Of a DNA stretch of 64,000 bases, positions 1 to 11,976 are shown in pieces. The notes below the pieces were generated by a model. That model did not search any database and was not told the DNA's origin. It saw only the letters and a program-made list of their open reading frames with translations. Source of the DNA: Emergomyces orientalis (taxonomy: Eukaryota; Ascomycota; Eurotiomycetes; Onygenales; Ajellomycetaceae). The position numbers and the translations under genes are program-made. The stretch's first letter is position 1, and each line of letters opens with the position of its first letter. The stretch covers positions 4,563,325 to 4,627,324 of the forward strand of contig MOWL01000067.1 in assembly GCA_002110485.1 (NCBI GenBank), in the 5' to 3' direction.

Positions 1-2
1 AG

Positions 3-2720
3 CTTCCATCTCTAAAATATAAAATAGAAAATGAGGAATATATTGCTCATTCTTTTGAACAAAAATGTCAGGCTTTTATGAAAATTCTATTTCAAAAACC
101 ACCTCAATCTGAACAATATAGTTCAATAAGTGAATATATTGAAGATTCAAGATGGGCTTGGCCAGATCTATCTAGAAATGAACTTGAAACTGCTGTTTCT
201 ACAAGTTCTATAAAAACAGCTGCAGAATCTGATACTATAAATTATTTAATCATTCAAAAAGTCTTTCATTCTCTGAAAAATGAATTATTTGAATTATTCT
301 CTCAACTAATGAAGAATGGGTATCACCCTGAATGCTGGAGACAAGCAACTGGTATAGTTCTTGCAAAACCAAATAGAAAAGCTACTATGCCAAAGTCTTA
401 TAGAATTATATCACTTTTGAATTGCTTGGGAAAAATTCTTGAAAAAATAATAGCAACAAGATTATCATATCTAGGCTCAATCACTGATTTATTATATAAT
501 GATCAAATGGGTGGCAGAAAACAGAATTCTGCAATAGATACAGTTTTATCAATAATTCATGATATTCAAATGGCAAAAAATGAAGGCTTAGTTACAACAG
601 CTGCTTTTATTGATATAAAAGGTGCTTTTGATCATGTTTCAAAGAATAAGCTAATAATTATTCTTCAAGAGATGAAACTACCAAAAGCATTAATAAAGTG
701 GGTTATATGTTTTATGTCAAAAAGATATATTCAACTACTTTTTGACTCATTAAAGCAAGATATTACTGAAATTGAAATAGGAGTTCCTCAGGGGTCTCCA
801 GTCTCACCAATTCTATTTGCTATATATACAAAAAATCTATTCAAAGATAGAGAAATGGAGATAGTGAGATCTCCTAGCTATGTTGATGATATAGGTCTGA
901 TTTTCAGCTCAAGAACAATAAAAGAAAATTGTGAAAATATTGAAAAAGCTGCGCAAGAGATATTTAATAGAGGAGATTTAAACCTAATTCAATTTGATAT
1001 GGAAAAAACTGAATTAATTCACTTTTTTCCAAAAAGATATGAAAAGGAAATAAGTTTAAATCTATTAAATCAAGAAATAAAGCCTAAATCAGTTGTAAGA
1101 TGGCTAGGAATCTGGCTGGATTCAAAACTCAATTTTAAATCTCATATTCAAAAAAGAATGGCTCAAGCTGAAAGAGTTTTAAATAGTATAATACAACTTT
1201 CTAATACTGAAAGGGGTTTATCATTTCAAGCTATGAGACAGCTATACATTGCATGTATAGCATCTATTTCTGATTATGGTGTTCAGATATGGTGGAAGAA
1301 CCAGAAACACTTCATAGATAAGTTTCAAAAATTGCAGAATACAGCTTTAAGAAGAATTCTGGGAGCTTTCAAAACCTCTCCATGTAGAGCTATGGAAATA
1401 GAAGCTTCTATATCACCTCCTGAAATAAGATTTGAGAAGATATGCAAGAATTATGCACTGAGAATCATGAAAATGCCAGATATTCATTCAATTAGAAAAA
1501 GAATATCTACATCTTATCCTCCAATTCAATCTGGAAATGACTTAGATTGGAATAGATATCTAGATTGAAATGAAAGTCAAGAAAATCAAGAAAATGAGAG
1601 AAATAGAAAAAAAATCCCTTCTCAACTATATAGAGTATGCTCAATGATTAAAAATGAGTTCTCCTCATTAAATATTGAAAAGATTGAACACAAAAAGCTA
1701 TATTCATGGAAAGAAAAACTAGGCTCAATGATTTCAATTGAAATAAGCGCATTATCAAAACCAGAAGAAGCTGAGAATCATAGAAGAATAATAGAGAAAA
1801 TTGATTTTAAAAAGTCAATTCTAATCTATTCAGATGGTTCAATGAATGAAAATAAAGGCCTAGGAGCTGGAATAGCATATACAGAAGATAATTACAAATA
1901 TACATCAGATTCATGGAATATTGGAAATGAATGTGAAGTATTTGATGCTGAATTATATGCTATTATGAAAGCTTTTAAACTGATAGAAATAAAAGCTTCA
2001 AAAAGAAAAGATATGAAAGAAGCATGGATTTTTTCAGATAGTCAAGCAGCTTTGAAAAGAATTCAAAAAAATGAAATTCATAATGGTCAAATGAATATAG
2101 AAGTAATTCTAAAGATATGCAAAAGAATTCAATTAAAATATAAGACAAAGATATATCTGAGCTGGGTTCCTGCTCATATAAATATACATGGAAATGAGCT
2201 TGCTGATGAAGCAGCAAAGAAAGGAACAGAACTAAATATTGCAAGTTCAAAAATAGTTTCATGGTCTTTTATTAAAAGAAAGATAAAAGAGAATTGCTTA
2301 GAAAAATGGCATAAAATATGGGAAAAACAAAGAAAAAGTCCTCACTATCTTAGATTTGAAACTAAACCTAAATGGAAATCATGCTCTATTAAGTGCAAGA
2401 AGAAGCTTTTCTCCTCAATCATTCAATTGAAACTAGGTCATGGCTATTTCAAATCTTATTTGAAAAGAATATCTGATATTGAAAGTGAAAATTGTGAATA
2501 TTGTGACTCTCTTGAAGACCCAGAACATATCTTAATGAATTGCTCATTAAATCAAGAACTTAGAGCTGAACTGAGATATAAATATAAGCTGAGAGAAATG
2601 AATATGAAACTACTATTTTCAACTGAAATAGGCAGTCAATATTTAATTGATTTTCTCAATGAAACTCAAATAGCTACTAGAAATCAATTCTATTTCAAAA
2701 ATGAAAATATAAATGAATGA
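3..2720 (+). pseudogene. LINE ORF2: reverse transcriptase plus RNase H, one TGA break
   Basis: The protein would copy element RNA at a nicked target. Visible motifs are RT block A (FIDIKGAFDHV, about 600-650), the QGSPVSPILF block (about 790-825), and the catalytic YVDD box at about 880. An RNase H domain follows with its acidic residues (IYSDGS, DAELYA, FSDSQ) and the C-terminal AHIN...NELADEA block. The tail has the CEYC...EH...C zinc-binding pattern typical of Tad/I elements. The frame is interrupted by TGA at 1566-1568. The neighbouring copy has TGG at the same place (about 3495), so this is a Trp codon change. The endonuclease part is outside the window. Confidence 0.9.
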
Positions 2721-3038
2721 GAATCTGAAATATTCTTTATAAAAACTGCTAGATATTATATAATATCTCACTATTTCTTTTGTGTTAGAGTCTGTCTTTT
2801 ATTTCCTTTGTATTCATGTCATGAGTTATTTTGTCTATCATTAATTTATTTTCTTTGTAATCACTTGAAAATTATATGAAAAAAAGAGAATATAAATAAT
2901 CTTCAAAGATATTTATAAATAAATAAATAAAAAAAGAAAAATCAATTTGCTGACTATTCTGGGCTGGAATTCAAGTATTGCAAGTGCTATTTGTTTGAAG
3001 AAAAAATGTATAGTAATTAGTGTTAAAGTTAGAAAAAT

Positions 3039-3061
3039 CCTGAGACTCTTTGAGTCTCAGG
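3039..3061 (+). other. Perfect hairpin in LINE 3' UTR
   Basis: A 10-bp stem (CCTGAGACTC/GAGTCTCAGG) with a TTT loop lies about 45 bases before the AAT tail. The inverted LINE copy carries the same hairpin at 3900-3922. A 3' stem-loop near the tail is a known recognition signal for some LINE reverse transcriptases. That role is inferred here from position and conservation. Confidence 0.75.
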
Positions 3062-3120
3062 TAGATATCATAGTCTCTGACTGCATATATCTATAATTGA
3101 AGAATAATAATAATAATAAT

Positions 3121-3841
3121 ACAACTTTCTAATACTGAAAGGGGTTTATCATTTCAAGCTATGAGACAGCTATACATTGCATGTATAGCATCTATTTCTG
3201 ATTATGGTGTTCAGATATGGTGGAAGAACCAGAAACACTTCATAGATAAGTTTCAAAAATTGCAGAATACAGCTTTAAGAAGAATTCTGGGAGCTTTCAA
3301 AACCTCTTCATGTAGAGCTATGGAAATAGAAGCTTCTATATCACCTCCTGAAATAAGATTTGAGAAGATATGCAAGAATTATGCACTGAGAATCATGAAA
3401 ATGCCAGATATTCATTCAATTAGAAAAAGAATATCTACATCTTATTCTTCAATTCAATCTGGAAATGACTTAGATTGGAATAGATATCTAGATTGGAATG
3501 AAAGTCAAGAAAATCAAGAAAATGAGAGAAATAGAAAAAAAATCCCTTCTCAACTATATAGAGTATGCTCAATGATTAAAAATGAGTTCTCCTCATTAAA
3601 TATTGAAAAGATTGAACACAAAAAGCTATATTCATGGAAAGAAAAACTAGGCTCAATGATTTCAATTGAAATAAGCGCATTATCAAAACCAGAAGAAGCT
3701 GAGAATCATAGAAGAATAATAGAGAAAATTGATTTTAAAAAGTCAATTCTAATCTATTCAGATGGTTCAATGAATGAAAATAAAGGCCTAGGAGCTGGAA
3801 TAGCATATACAGAAGATAATTACAAATATACATCAGATTCA
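3121..3841 (+). mobile_element. Partial LINE copy (RT end to RNase H start)
   Basis: This stretch matches 1193-1913 of the first LINE almost base for base. It starts at the AAT tail of the first LINE and stops where the ATT tail of an inverted LINE begins, so it is probably an older element split by both. The frame is open through 3161-3841 and retains TGG where the first LINE has TGA. The differences I could see from the first copy are TCC to TTC (three sites) plus that TGG/TGA site. Confidence 0.85.
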
Positions 3842-4655
3842 TTATTATTATTATTATTCTTCCATTATAGATATATGCAGTCAGAGACTATGATATCTAC
3901 CTGAGACTCAAAGAGTCTCAGGATTTTTCTAACTTTAACACTAATTACTATACATTTTTTCTTCAAACAAATAGCACTTGCAATACTTGAATTCCAGCCC
4001 AGAATAGTCAGCAAATTGATTTTTCTTTTTTTTATTTATTTATTTATAAATATCTTTGAAGATTATTTATATTCTCTTTTTTTCATATAATTTTCAAGTG
4101 ATTACAAAGAAAATAAATTAATGATAGACAAAATAACTCATGACATGAATACAAAGGAAATAAAAGACAGACTCTAACACAGTATAAAAGAAATAGTGAG
4201 ATATTATATAATATCTAGCAGTTTTTATAAAGAATATTTCAGATTCTCATTTATTTATATTTTCATCTTTGAAATAGAATTGATTTCTAGTAGCTAGTTG
4301 AGTTTCATTGAGAAAATCAATTAAATATTGACTGTCTATTTCAGTTGAAAATAGTAGTTTCATATTCATTTCTCTCAGTTTATATTTATATCTCAGTTCA
4401 GCTCTAAGTTCTTGATTTAATGAGTAATTCATTAAAATATGTTCTGAATCTTCAAGAGAGTCACAATATTCACAATTTTCACTTTCAATATCAGATATTC
4501 TTTTCAAATAAGATTTGAAATAGCCATGATCTAGTTTCAATTGAATGATTGAGAAGAAAAGCTTCTTCTTACACTTAATAGAGCATGATTTTCATTTAGG
4601 TTTAGTTTCAAATCTAAGATAGTGAGGGCTTTTTCTTTGTTTTTCTTATATTTTA
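3842..4655 (-). mobile_element. Inverted LINE, 3' part
   Basis: The minus strand matches about 2315-3118 of the first LINE, with the tail reading (ATT)n at 3842-3857. The encoded C-terminal segment (4247-4540) has the CEYC...EH zinc pattern. Compared with the first LINE it carries several G-to-A/C-to-T changes, mostly CpC and some CpA. It is interrupted by the Gypsy element at 4656 and resumes at 12,921. Confidence 0.85.
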
Positions 4656-4937
4656 TATCGTGGGCAACGCCCACGCTCCCTAGTACGTTCGCTATATTAT
4701 ATATTCGCCTATATAATCTTATCGCTATAGCTTCGTACGTACCTACCTAGCTATAGCATTACCCTTACCTTCCGCAGAGCATACGTGCCTACCTACTATA
4801 TCATTTATCATTCCTTCCGCATGCGGAAGATGCCTGTATTTAGTTATTTATATTCTTCCGCTGATTAGCAGTGAAAGATGAAGAATCAGACATTCTTTTA
4901 CTACTATTTTGACATATACATTCTATTGCATGTAGCA
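4656..4937 (+). repeat. Gypsy 5' LTR (282 bp)
   Basis: It is nearly identical to 12,639-12,920 and to the inverted solo copy at 57,062-57,343. It contains a terminal hairpin GTGGGC-AAC-GCCCAC (4660-4674) and a perfect 16-bp palindrome CTTCCGCATGCGGAAG (4814-4829). The visible differences from the 3' LTR are four transitions near the 3' end, all at CpG sites of the other copy. Confidence 0.95.
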
Positions 4938-4994
4938 ATTTGATAGCATGTCTCACTGAATCCCAAGGTCCTCTACGAATTCTCCTACTATACG

Positions 4995-5368
4995 TGGTGA
5001 TTGATCTGCTATAGTAGCTTCCGCTCCGCTTTCGACTGCCTACAGCCTGGTGATTGGTCCGGGCGTGTGAGTATTCGAAAACCCCCCGCTGTACTGATGA
5101 CTGGTCTGGTCAGCAATTCATCTTCAAGCGTCCGCAGAGCTGGTGATTGGTCCGGGCTGCAGACGCTGAAGTTCAGCTGTACTGGTAATTGGTCTGGTCG
5201 GCTTCCTTTTCTACCTCTTGTCTTCCGATTCCTAACCCCTAATCCCCCTGCTATACGTGGTGATTGGTCCGCTATAGTAGCCTCCGCTCCGCCCTCGATT
5301 ATATACCACCTGGTGATTGGTCTGGGTTGTAAGAAGTCGAGCTCCTAGCCGTCTGGTGATTGGTCTGG
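4995..5368 (+). promoter_or_regulatory. Array of eight TGGTGATTGGTCYGG units (inverted CCAAT boxes)
   Basis: Between the 5' LTR and gag, the unit TGGTGATTGGTCYGG recurs at about 4995, 5048, 5094, 5141, 5183, 5258, 5311 and 5354. Most copies hold ATTGG, the reverse complement of CCAAT. A longer 40-bp block is duplicated at about 4987 and 5251. In fungi CCAAT is bound by the HAP/NF-Y complex. An internal enhancer or promoter is therefore inferred, although a packaging or leader RNA role is equally open. Confidence 0.6.
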
Positions 5369-5393
5369 CCGGCTATTCTTCCACACCTCTTGC

Positions 5394-7553
5394 TTGTCTA
5401 ACCGCTCTGTCCAACGAAGTATGGAGCAAGACAGGCAAACGACAAGAAGCGGTTCCCGCCAGCCGCCCCCCCCTACAAGGGTAGAAGAGTCCGCCAGTGG
5501 AGCGGACGTGGGAGCTCGCACGTACTCCCAGGCGTCAGCCGAAAAACACGCCGCGATAATCGCCGAGATCTGGAAGGATTCTACCAGCCGTTACAATAGC
5601 GTAAGACACCTTATCACGCCCTACAATCGGGTGAAGGCCGAAGGAGTGTTATCATTGGTATCCACAAGGCGTTACAACAAGATTTGCAGAACCTTACACT
5701 CTGCCGCTATCGAAGAGTGGGAGAGCGCTATCGAACCATGGCTACAGGCCTTCCGAATGGAGGGCACTAAGCATACGAAGGAGAGAGGTACGATTGCTCC
5801 ATCTTATGAGGAGTACAACCACCAAACCCAACCTACAGCAGACGAAGCCGCAGTTCTAGACACGATTGAAGATCTAGAGCGTGTGGAGGTCCAACTTAAC
5901 GAACAAGAGGCCCAGCTGGATGAACACGAGAATCGACTAGCTGAGCAGGAGACTCAGCTTGGTGAACGCACGACGATCCTGCAGGGGCGCGTGGATAGAT
6001 TCCAAGATGGCCTTCAACGCTTGGGCGAAGGAAGGGCCCATCTGGCAGACGCGTGGACGAACTTCCGTGTTGAGGAAGCTGTGTTGACAGCCCGGAGGCA
6101 GGAGCTAGATAGTGAATGTCAGGAACAGAAGATTGTGAGAACCCAGCAGCGATCTCCCCTCACCAGGTTGAGTCAACCAGCCGCGGAAGAGGATCCCCTG
6201 ATCAAATCCACCCGCCAGCTAGACGCTCTATTTGAGCAAGGGTTCGACCCTCCACCAAGAATAGCTCCTACGGAGCAGAATTTCGAGTTACCGCTAAGAG
6301 CTCAAACGAGGTCGAGAGCGGCCACCACGATACGAGGGCTGAGAAGCCGAGGCGGAAGAGGTGGATACTCAGAGAGAGTAACTCTCTGCCCTGATTGAAC
6401 TCAGGAAGTTGATAGCCGCAAATTCATGTATGACGTGGACGGGAATTGAGTCAGACGAGACGAGTTAGCGTCATGGTATAATGCCTCAACCCCCGCAGTG
6501 ACGGAACAGGTGACCGAGCGGCCGTCGATAAGAGCGTCTACACGAGGAGCTCACCTGAATGAGGGGAATGCTGGATCTCCATGGCAAGATCCGTTGCCTC
6601 CAATGTGCGGAAGCAACGGGGGAAACTTCAGCCGATATAGAGATCGCCCTGATGAATATGCATATTCTACTTGCTTACAAGCAGCGGACATTATGCTATT
6701 CAACCCTGAAGAGGCAGATGTAATGGCATTCATCAGTCATTTGAAATTCATGGCAACGCAAGAAGGAGAAAACGCCCTCCTGCAAGTCTTTCTGCTCTGT
6801 CTAAAGAGGCGAGCATTGGAATGGCACAATGGATTGTCTTCTGAAATGAGGCAAGAGATGGCGCATTCCCTTCCAATAATCATCACAGAGCTTCAATTGA
6901 AGTTTAAGCTATCGGAGGGGGAGGCCTGGATGAAAGCCCAGGGCCTTCAGTTCTCATTTGAGAAGTCAGATGAGGTTTCATTGACACTATATATCTCGCG
7001 GAAGATAAACCTACTGCAAGCAGCTTCAATTTTCGACCCGACCATGGTCAAGCGGTTAATCTGGGAAGGATTAGAGTTGAATCTATCATTGATTACGCCG
7101 CTTATCCCAAGTGAACGTCTAGATGACTTCCGTCGAAGAATTAGAGACAATGAATCAGCTGCAAGAAGAGCATGGAATGATCGTAATACTCAGCTATCAG
7201 AGTATATTCAAAGTTCCTACAGACGTTCTGCCACCACTGGAGAGCCAGCAAACGACAAACAATCATACTGAAACTCATTAGGAAACACAAGGGTTGCGGA
7301 AGCCAAGGCTTCCACAAATCCAAATCCGCTGAGTGCCAAGCCCGCTGCCAAGAGAGCGGATCTGGGAAAACCCTCATCCGCCCCGGTTGCGGGATGTTAT
7401 ATATGCGGTGGCACCCATTATGCTAACTGATGCCCCAAGAGGGACAGAAGCAATGATCACCAAGCGAACCAAGTGGAAGACACATTTGAAGATGAGAACG
7501 CCTTATCTGAGCTAGAGCCTTGCCCTGATTCAGATATGGAGCTGGAAAACTAG
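5394..7553 (+). pseudogene. Gypsy gag (coiled coil, capsid, zinc knuckle), four TGA stops
   Basis: One reading frame runs from 5394 to a TAG at 7551-7553. It is broken only by TGA at 6396, 6447, 7269 and 7428. The N-terminal third contains a glutamine/glutamate-rich coiled coil (about 5870-6130). The middle (6498-7271) is a retrotransposon gag/capsid domain (EWHNG...ELQLKF...). A knuckle of form CYICGGTHYAN-stop-C lies at about 7395-7433, a C-x2-C-x3-H-x4-C variant. The fourth TGA falls inside this knuckle. Pol follows immediately in the -1 frame. Confidence 0.85.
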
Positions 7554-10500
7554 GCGGCGAGGTTAGTACTGAGGGGCTAATCTCATCTGACAACATACTC
7601 TCAAATGATAGTTATCACTGTATCTTAAGGTCGGAAGTCTATAACGTATCCGACGGGGATATCCCTAAACACGATTATGAGCTTATAGAAGGGCTAACAT
7701 ACTTACCTTACACCTTTTTATCCATTCCAATCCAAACTACCAAAGGCCTTATTTCCATATGCATCGATACGGGCGCAGGCGTCTCGTTAGTGGACGCCAC
7801 AATAGCTGAAATATATTTCCCAGAGTGTACACCGTCTCCCATGCCAGATGGCAGATTTATCAGTATAAGAGGTGTAGATAATGGACGCAATCGCTCAGAT
7901 ACATACATCAAACCTGACCTAGTCTTTCATTTGCACCTTGGCGACCCTATACGAATAGCTGGAGAATTCCATATCGTTCCCTACTTAGGCTGTAATATGA
8001 TAATGGCGAACGACATACTATCCCCAGCACAAGCAACAATAGATGTACACGGCGAGAAAATCACGTTCGGCAATATTTCAGTAGCTGCCAGGGCCACCCG
8101 AACCTGCGTCCGCAAGGATGTACGGACGACCGTTGAACCCCCCCAAACCCAGCAGATGAATCGGAATCTTAAGAGACGATCGGATAGGAAGCGGAGGAAA
8201 TTCACCGTCCGAGCAGCAGAAACCAGGATCATCGAACCAGGTGAAGGTGTGCCGTTGAAGGTTTCACACGCTGAGCTGGCGGAAGGAGTATGGTGAATAC
8301 AACCCAGGATGATTCGGCAGTCGCCAGGGACGTACGCGGGATTACCGAATGCTACCATCCCACATACCCCAGACATCCTGCCATTCTCCAACTTAGGCTC
8401 GAAACCGACAAAGGTGCTGAACAGTCAAATCCTTGAATATACCCAGCAGGTATCTGAATCCAATCTCACAGACCTGTCCGCGACTGTCTGTCTTGTGGAT
8501 ACAGATGATTTCAATAGCCCATTCGACATCCCGACTACGAGCCCCGAGCATGGGACAGTAGAGGCCGACATATCCAACCATTGGAGTGGTGAATATCGAA
8601 CCCAGGTTCAGAAAATTGTTGACTGCCATCAGGAGCTTTTCAAACCCGAACTAGGCAGATTTATAGACAGCATCAAGATGCCTATCCGCTTTTTGAATGA
8701 AAAGGACTTTGCAGGTCTTAAGCAAAAGACCTATCCTCTGTCACACAAGGATAGAGCAGCTGCAGATGAAATCCTCAACCCTCTGAGAGCAGGCAGTCAA
8801 ATTGAAAAGGTGCCATTGAGTGATAGAAATCCGATCACCTCCCCTGCTTTCGTCGTGTGGAATAAGGGCAAGCCGCGCGTGGTAGTTGATTTACGAAAGA
8901 TAAACCTACACCTTCTGCCAAATACCTATCCCCTGCCCACTCAACAAGACATTCTGCAATTGCTAGATGGATCGATAATCTTCTCATCCATGGACATTAA
9001 GCAAGGTTTCTTCCAGCAGCTGCTAGAGGAGGATGATAAATTCAAAACAACCTTTGTTACACCTCATAGAGGACTCGAATGCTTCACAGTCGCCACCATG
9101 GGGCTAGCGACTTCGCCCGGCTTCTTCCAGCAACGAATGGAGGAGATTCTTGCCAAATACCTATGACAATTCGCCTTGATATACGTGGACGATATAATCA
9201 TATATTCCTGCTCATTAGACAATCATCTTAACCACCTTGAAGGCGTTTTCACAGCATTAGAGTGATCAGATGTGACAATGTCCTTGAGAAAATGTCATTT
9301 CGCCTACCCTTCCGTGAGTCTTCTGGGCCACCATGTCGGGCGCCTTGGGATATCAACCCAAGAAGAAAAGGTGGAAGCCATTCAAAACCTAGCCTTTCCA
9401 GAGACCCTGGGTGACTTGGAAGGAACCATAGACCTTTTCAATTATTATCGGGACTTCGTAGACATGTACGCGGATAAGGTGGAGGCGCTTGAAGCCCTGA
9501 AAACCCGCCTGCTTAAGAATGGTCTGTGGAAAGGGTGTCAGAGTGCTTCTTACACATCCAAAACCAAGATAATGAGCTATGAGGATTCAGACGAATATCA
9601 CACTCTCTTGAACAAAGCTCAAAAATCCTTCAAAATAGTGAGAGAGGCGCTAGTGAATGCATTCACCAGAGCATATTCTGATTTTCACTGTCCATTCATC
9701 ATTTACATCGATTCTAGCAAGCAGCACGGCATCGGAATAGCTCTGCACCAGATAGGCGCAGATGGGATCGAAAGACCTATACTATTCCTGTCCAGGTGTT
9801 TGAACTCTGCCGAGAGGAGGTATTGGGCCACTGAACTTGAATGCCTAGGTTTGATTTGAGCGCTCATGAAGCTTCCGCAATACCTCGATGGCGAATTCAC
9901 GGTAGTCACCGATCATACAGTCTTGATATCCGCCCTGCAATCACCTGCTTCAGGTCATAGAAGCACCCGCCTGAATAACTGGGCCTTAACGCTCAGCAAA
10001 TACCTGCCGTGAATGATCATTTGATATCATAAGAATATCATTCATGATAATGCAGACGCCCTTTCTTGACTTAGAACCTTACAAGATGACTCAGATGCTG
10101 TTTCCTCCGACCAAGAACATACTATCCATGAAATACTCCAGAGAGTGAATAGACAAGCAGAGAACACACCTCTTGTAGTGTCAATATCAACTGTAGAGAT
10201 CTTGGAGGAATTCAAGAAGCAGTTGTGAAATGATGTGTCTTCTGACTCAATCTTGAGCAACATTTTCTGAAAAGTGAAAGTAGCGGGCAGATACCATTCT
10301 TTCAATGTAAGAGATGACATTCTTTATCTTGAGAATGACTGCTTCTGTGTCCCCGAGTCAATGGCACAAGATGTTATCCACATCTGTCATGATTACGCAG
10401 GGCATCCAGGGTTACATTGAACAGAAGATATCCTGCGCCGGTCTTTCTACCTTCCGTACGCCCGCAGACGAATCCTTAAGCGAATAGCCCAGTGTTCAAA

Positions 10501-11632
10501 TTGTCGATTGTCAAAGCCCACCAACCACAGGGGATATGGTAAAATGCAACCGATACCAACCCCAGCGCGGCCGTTTGATGTTCTAGCTATCGACTTTATC
10601 ACTGGACTCTCACTCAGCAACAACCTGGACACAGTCCTCACCGTTACCGATAAGTTTTCCAAGGCGGTTATATTAATCGCGGGGAGGGAAGATTGGAAAA
10701 CCACCCAGTGAGCGGAAGCGTTTTTTGATAAGGTAATATGCAGGTGGCAGCTACCATTAGCGCTTATATCGGACAGGGACCCACGCTTCAATTCAGAATT
10801 TTGGGAGCGCCTCCTAGACCTGATGGGCATCAAGAGATGGATGACCACAGCGTATAATTCTCATTCGAATGGCCAGAGCGAAAGAACGAATTTGATGGTT
10901 GAAGTGATCCTGCGTTCGCTGCTGGTAGAGCGATATGAATCCAGTTGGGACGCCCTGCTGCCGCAGGTCGAAAGATGCATCAATGCTGAGATCGTCGGAC
11001 CAACCTCTCTGACACCATTCGAGGTACTGACAGGCATTAGCCCACGTTGGTTCCCCGCCTCTGAGGATGCCCCAGAATCGGATGCTGTCACATTGGTTGC
11101 CAATCGGGAATCTCTCCGGAAGGAAGTACTCAAATTATACGCTCTTTCGCAAGCTCGTCTAGCGGAAAGGTTTGATAGGGCCCATGAAGAACTGTTATTT
11201 GCTGTAGATGATTACATCTTTATAAGATTAGCAAGGAAAGGCAAGAAGGGGTATACCACTAAGAGACATTCAAAACTGTCTTCTTTGCAGATAGGGCCCT
11301 TCAGAATCATTCAAAAAGTGTCCGACCTGGCCTTTCAACTGCAACTCCCGCCTGATTGAAGAATGCACTCTGTGGTATCAGTTATCTATCTCAAGAAAAC
11401 AGACCTAACGCCAGAAGATATGGAGCACCCGCCCCCAGAACCGGTATTCATAGATGGTAAGCCGGAATTCGAAATCGAACGCATCATCCGGAAGGAGATA
11501 CAAGAAGGCAAAACTTACCTGGAAGTCAAGTGGAAGGGATATGATGATCCGACCTTAGAGCTCTACAATGTTATAGTGGATGACATCCCACAAATGATTA
11601 AGACATTTGAGCAGAGAAGGCCGCGAGGGTGA
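7550..11632 (+). pseudogene. Gypsy pol: protease, RT, RNase H, integrase, chromodomain; twelve TGA stops
   Basis: One frame (-1 relative to gag) runs from the gag stop to 11,632. It shows the aspartic protease DTGAG (7766 onward), RT with FSSMDIKQGFFQ (about 8980) and IYVDD (about 9181), and an RNase H segment beginning IIYIDSSKQHGIGIAL (about 9700). Integrase follows, with a zinc-binding region around 10,390-10,510, FDVLAIDFITGL (about 10,577), SDRDPRF (about 10,770) and NSHSNGQSERT (about 10,855). A chromodomain with LEVKWKGYDDPT lies at about 11,519. Premature stops are TGA at 8294, 9164, 9263, 9857, 10010, 10022, 10067, 10226, 10268, 10418, 10709 and 11357. I found no TAA or TAG in this frame. 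Several lie where family proteins carry Trp, for example just before the YVDD region. Confidence 0.9.
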
Positions 11633-11976
11633 CCGTGCAAAAGCACACTCTGAAAGGCAACTGGTATCTCATTGTGATGATGTCTACATACATTAATCGT
11701 CCCCATCAACTACTCGCCGTACTGCTCGTCCGCCCACCCCATATTCTATTCGGTTCCGATATCACCGCATTCGTAAAAAAATAGACAACAAAGGAAATAA
11801 AGGAATGACACAAGGAAATCCGCCCCTTGACACCACCTGGCACCCGCCTACCAGCACCACATCCACACGTATTCATAAGTTCAACTTATTTAATATCTAT
11901 CAATCATCATCTGACGCCTCCTGCAACTTCTCTTCCTGTTTGGCAAGACGGGCGTCTCAATAAGCAGTATCCGCCC

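Larger units (their letters stand above)
1..3120 (+). mobile_element. Tad-like non-LTR retrotransposon (LINE), 5' end outside window
   Basis: This is a non-LTR retrotransposon whose reading frame is already open at the first base, so its 5' part lies upstream of the window. It carries reverse transcriptase, then RNase H, then a Cys/His C-terminal segment, followed by a 3' UTR of about 400 bases ending in an AAT-type tail at about 3103-3120. The tail joins directly to older LINE sequence matching base 1193 onward of this same element. That suggests this copy inserted into an older relative at an AAT target. The element is AT-rich with very few CpG sites. Confidence 0.9.
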
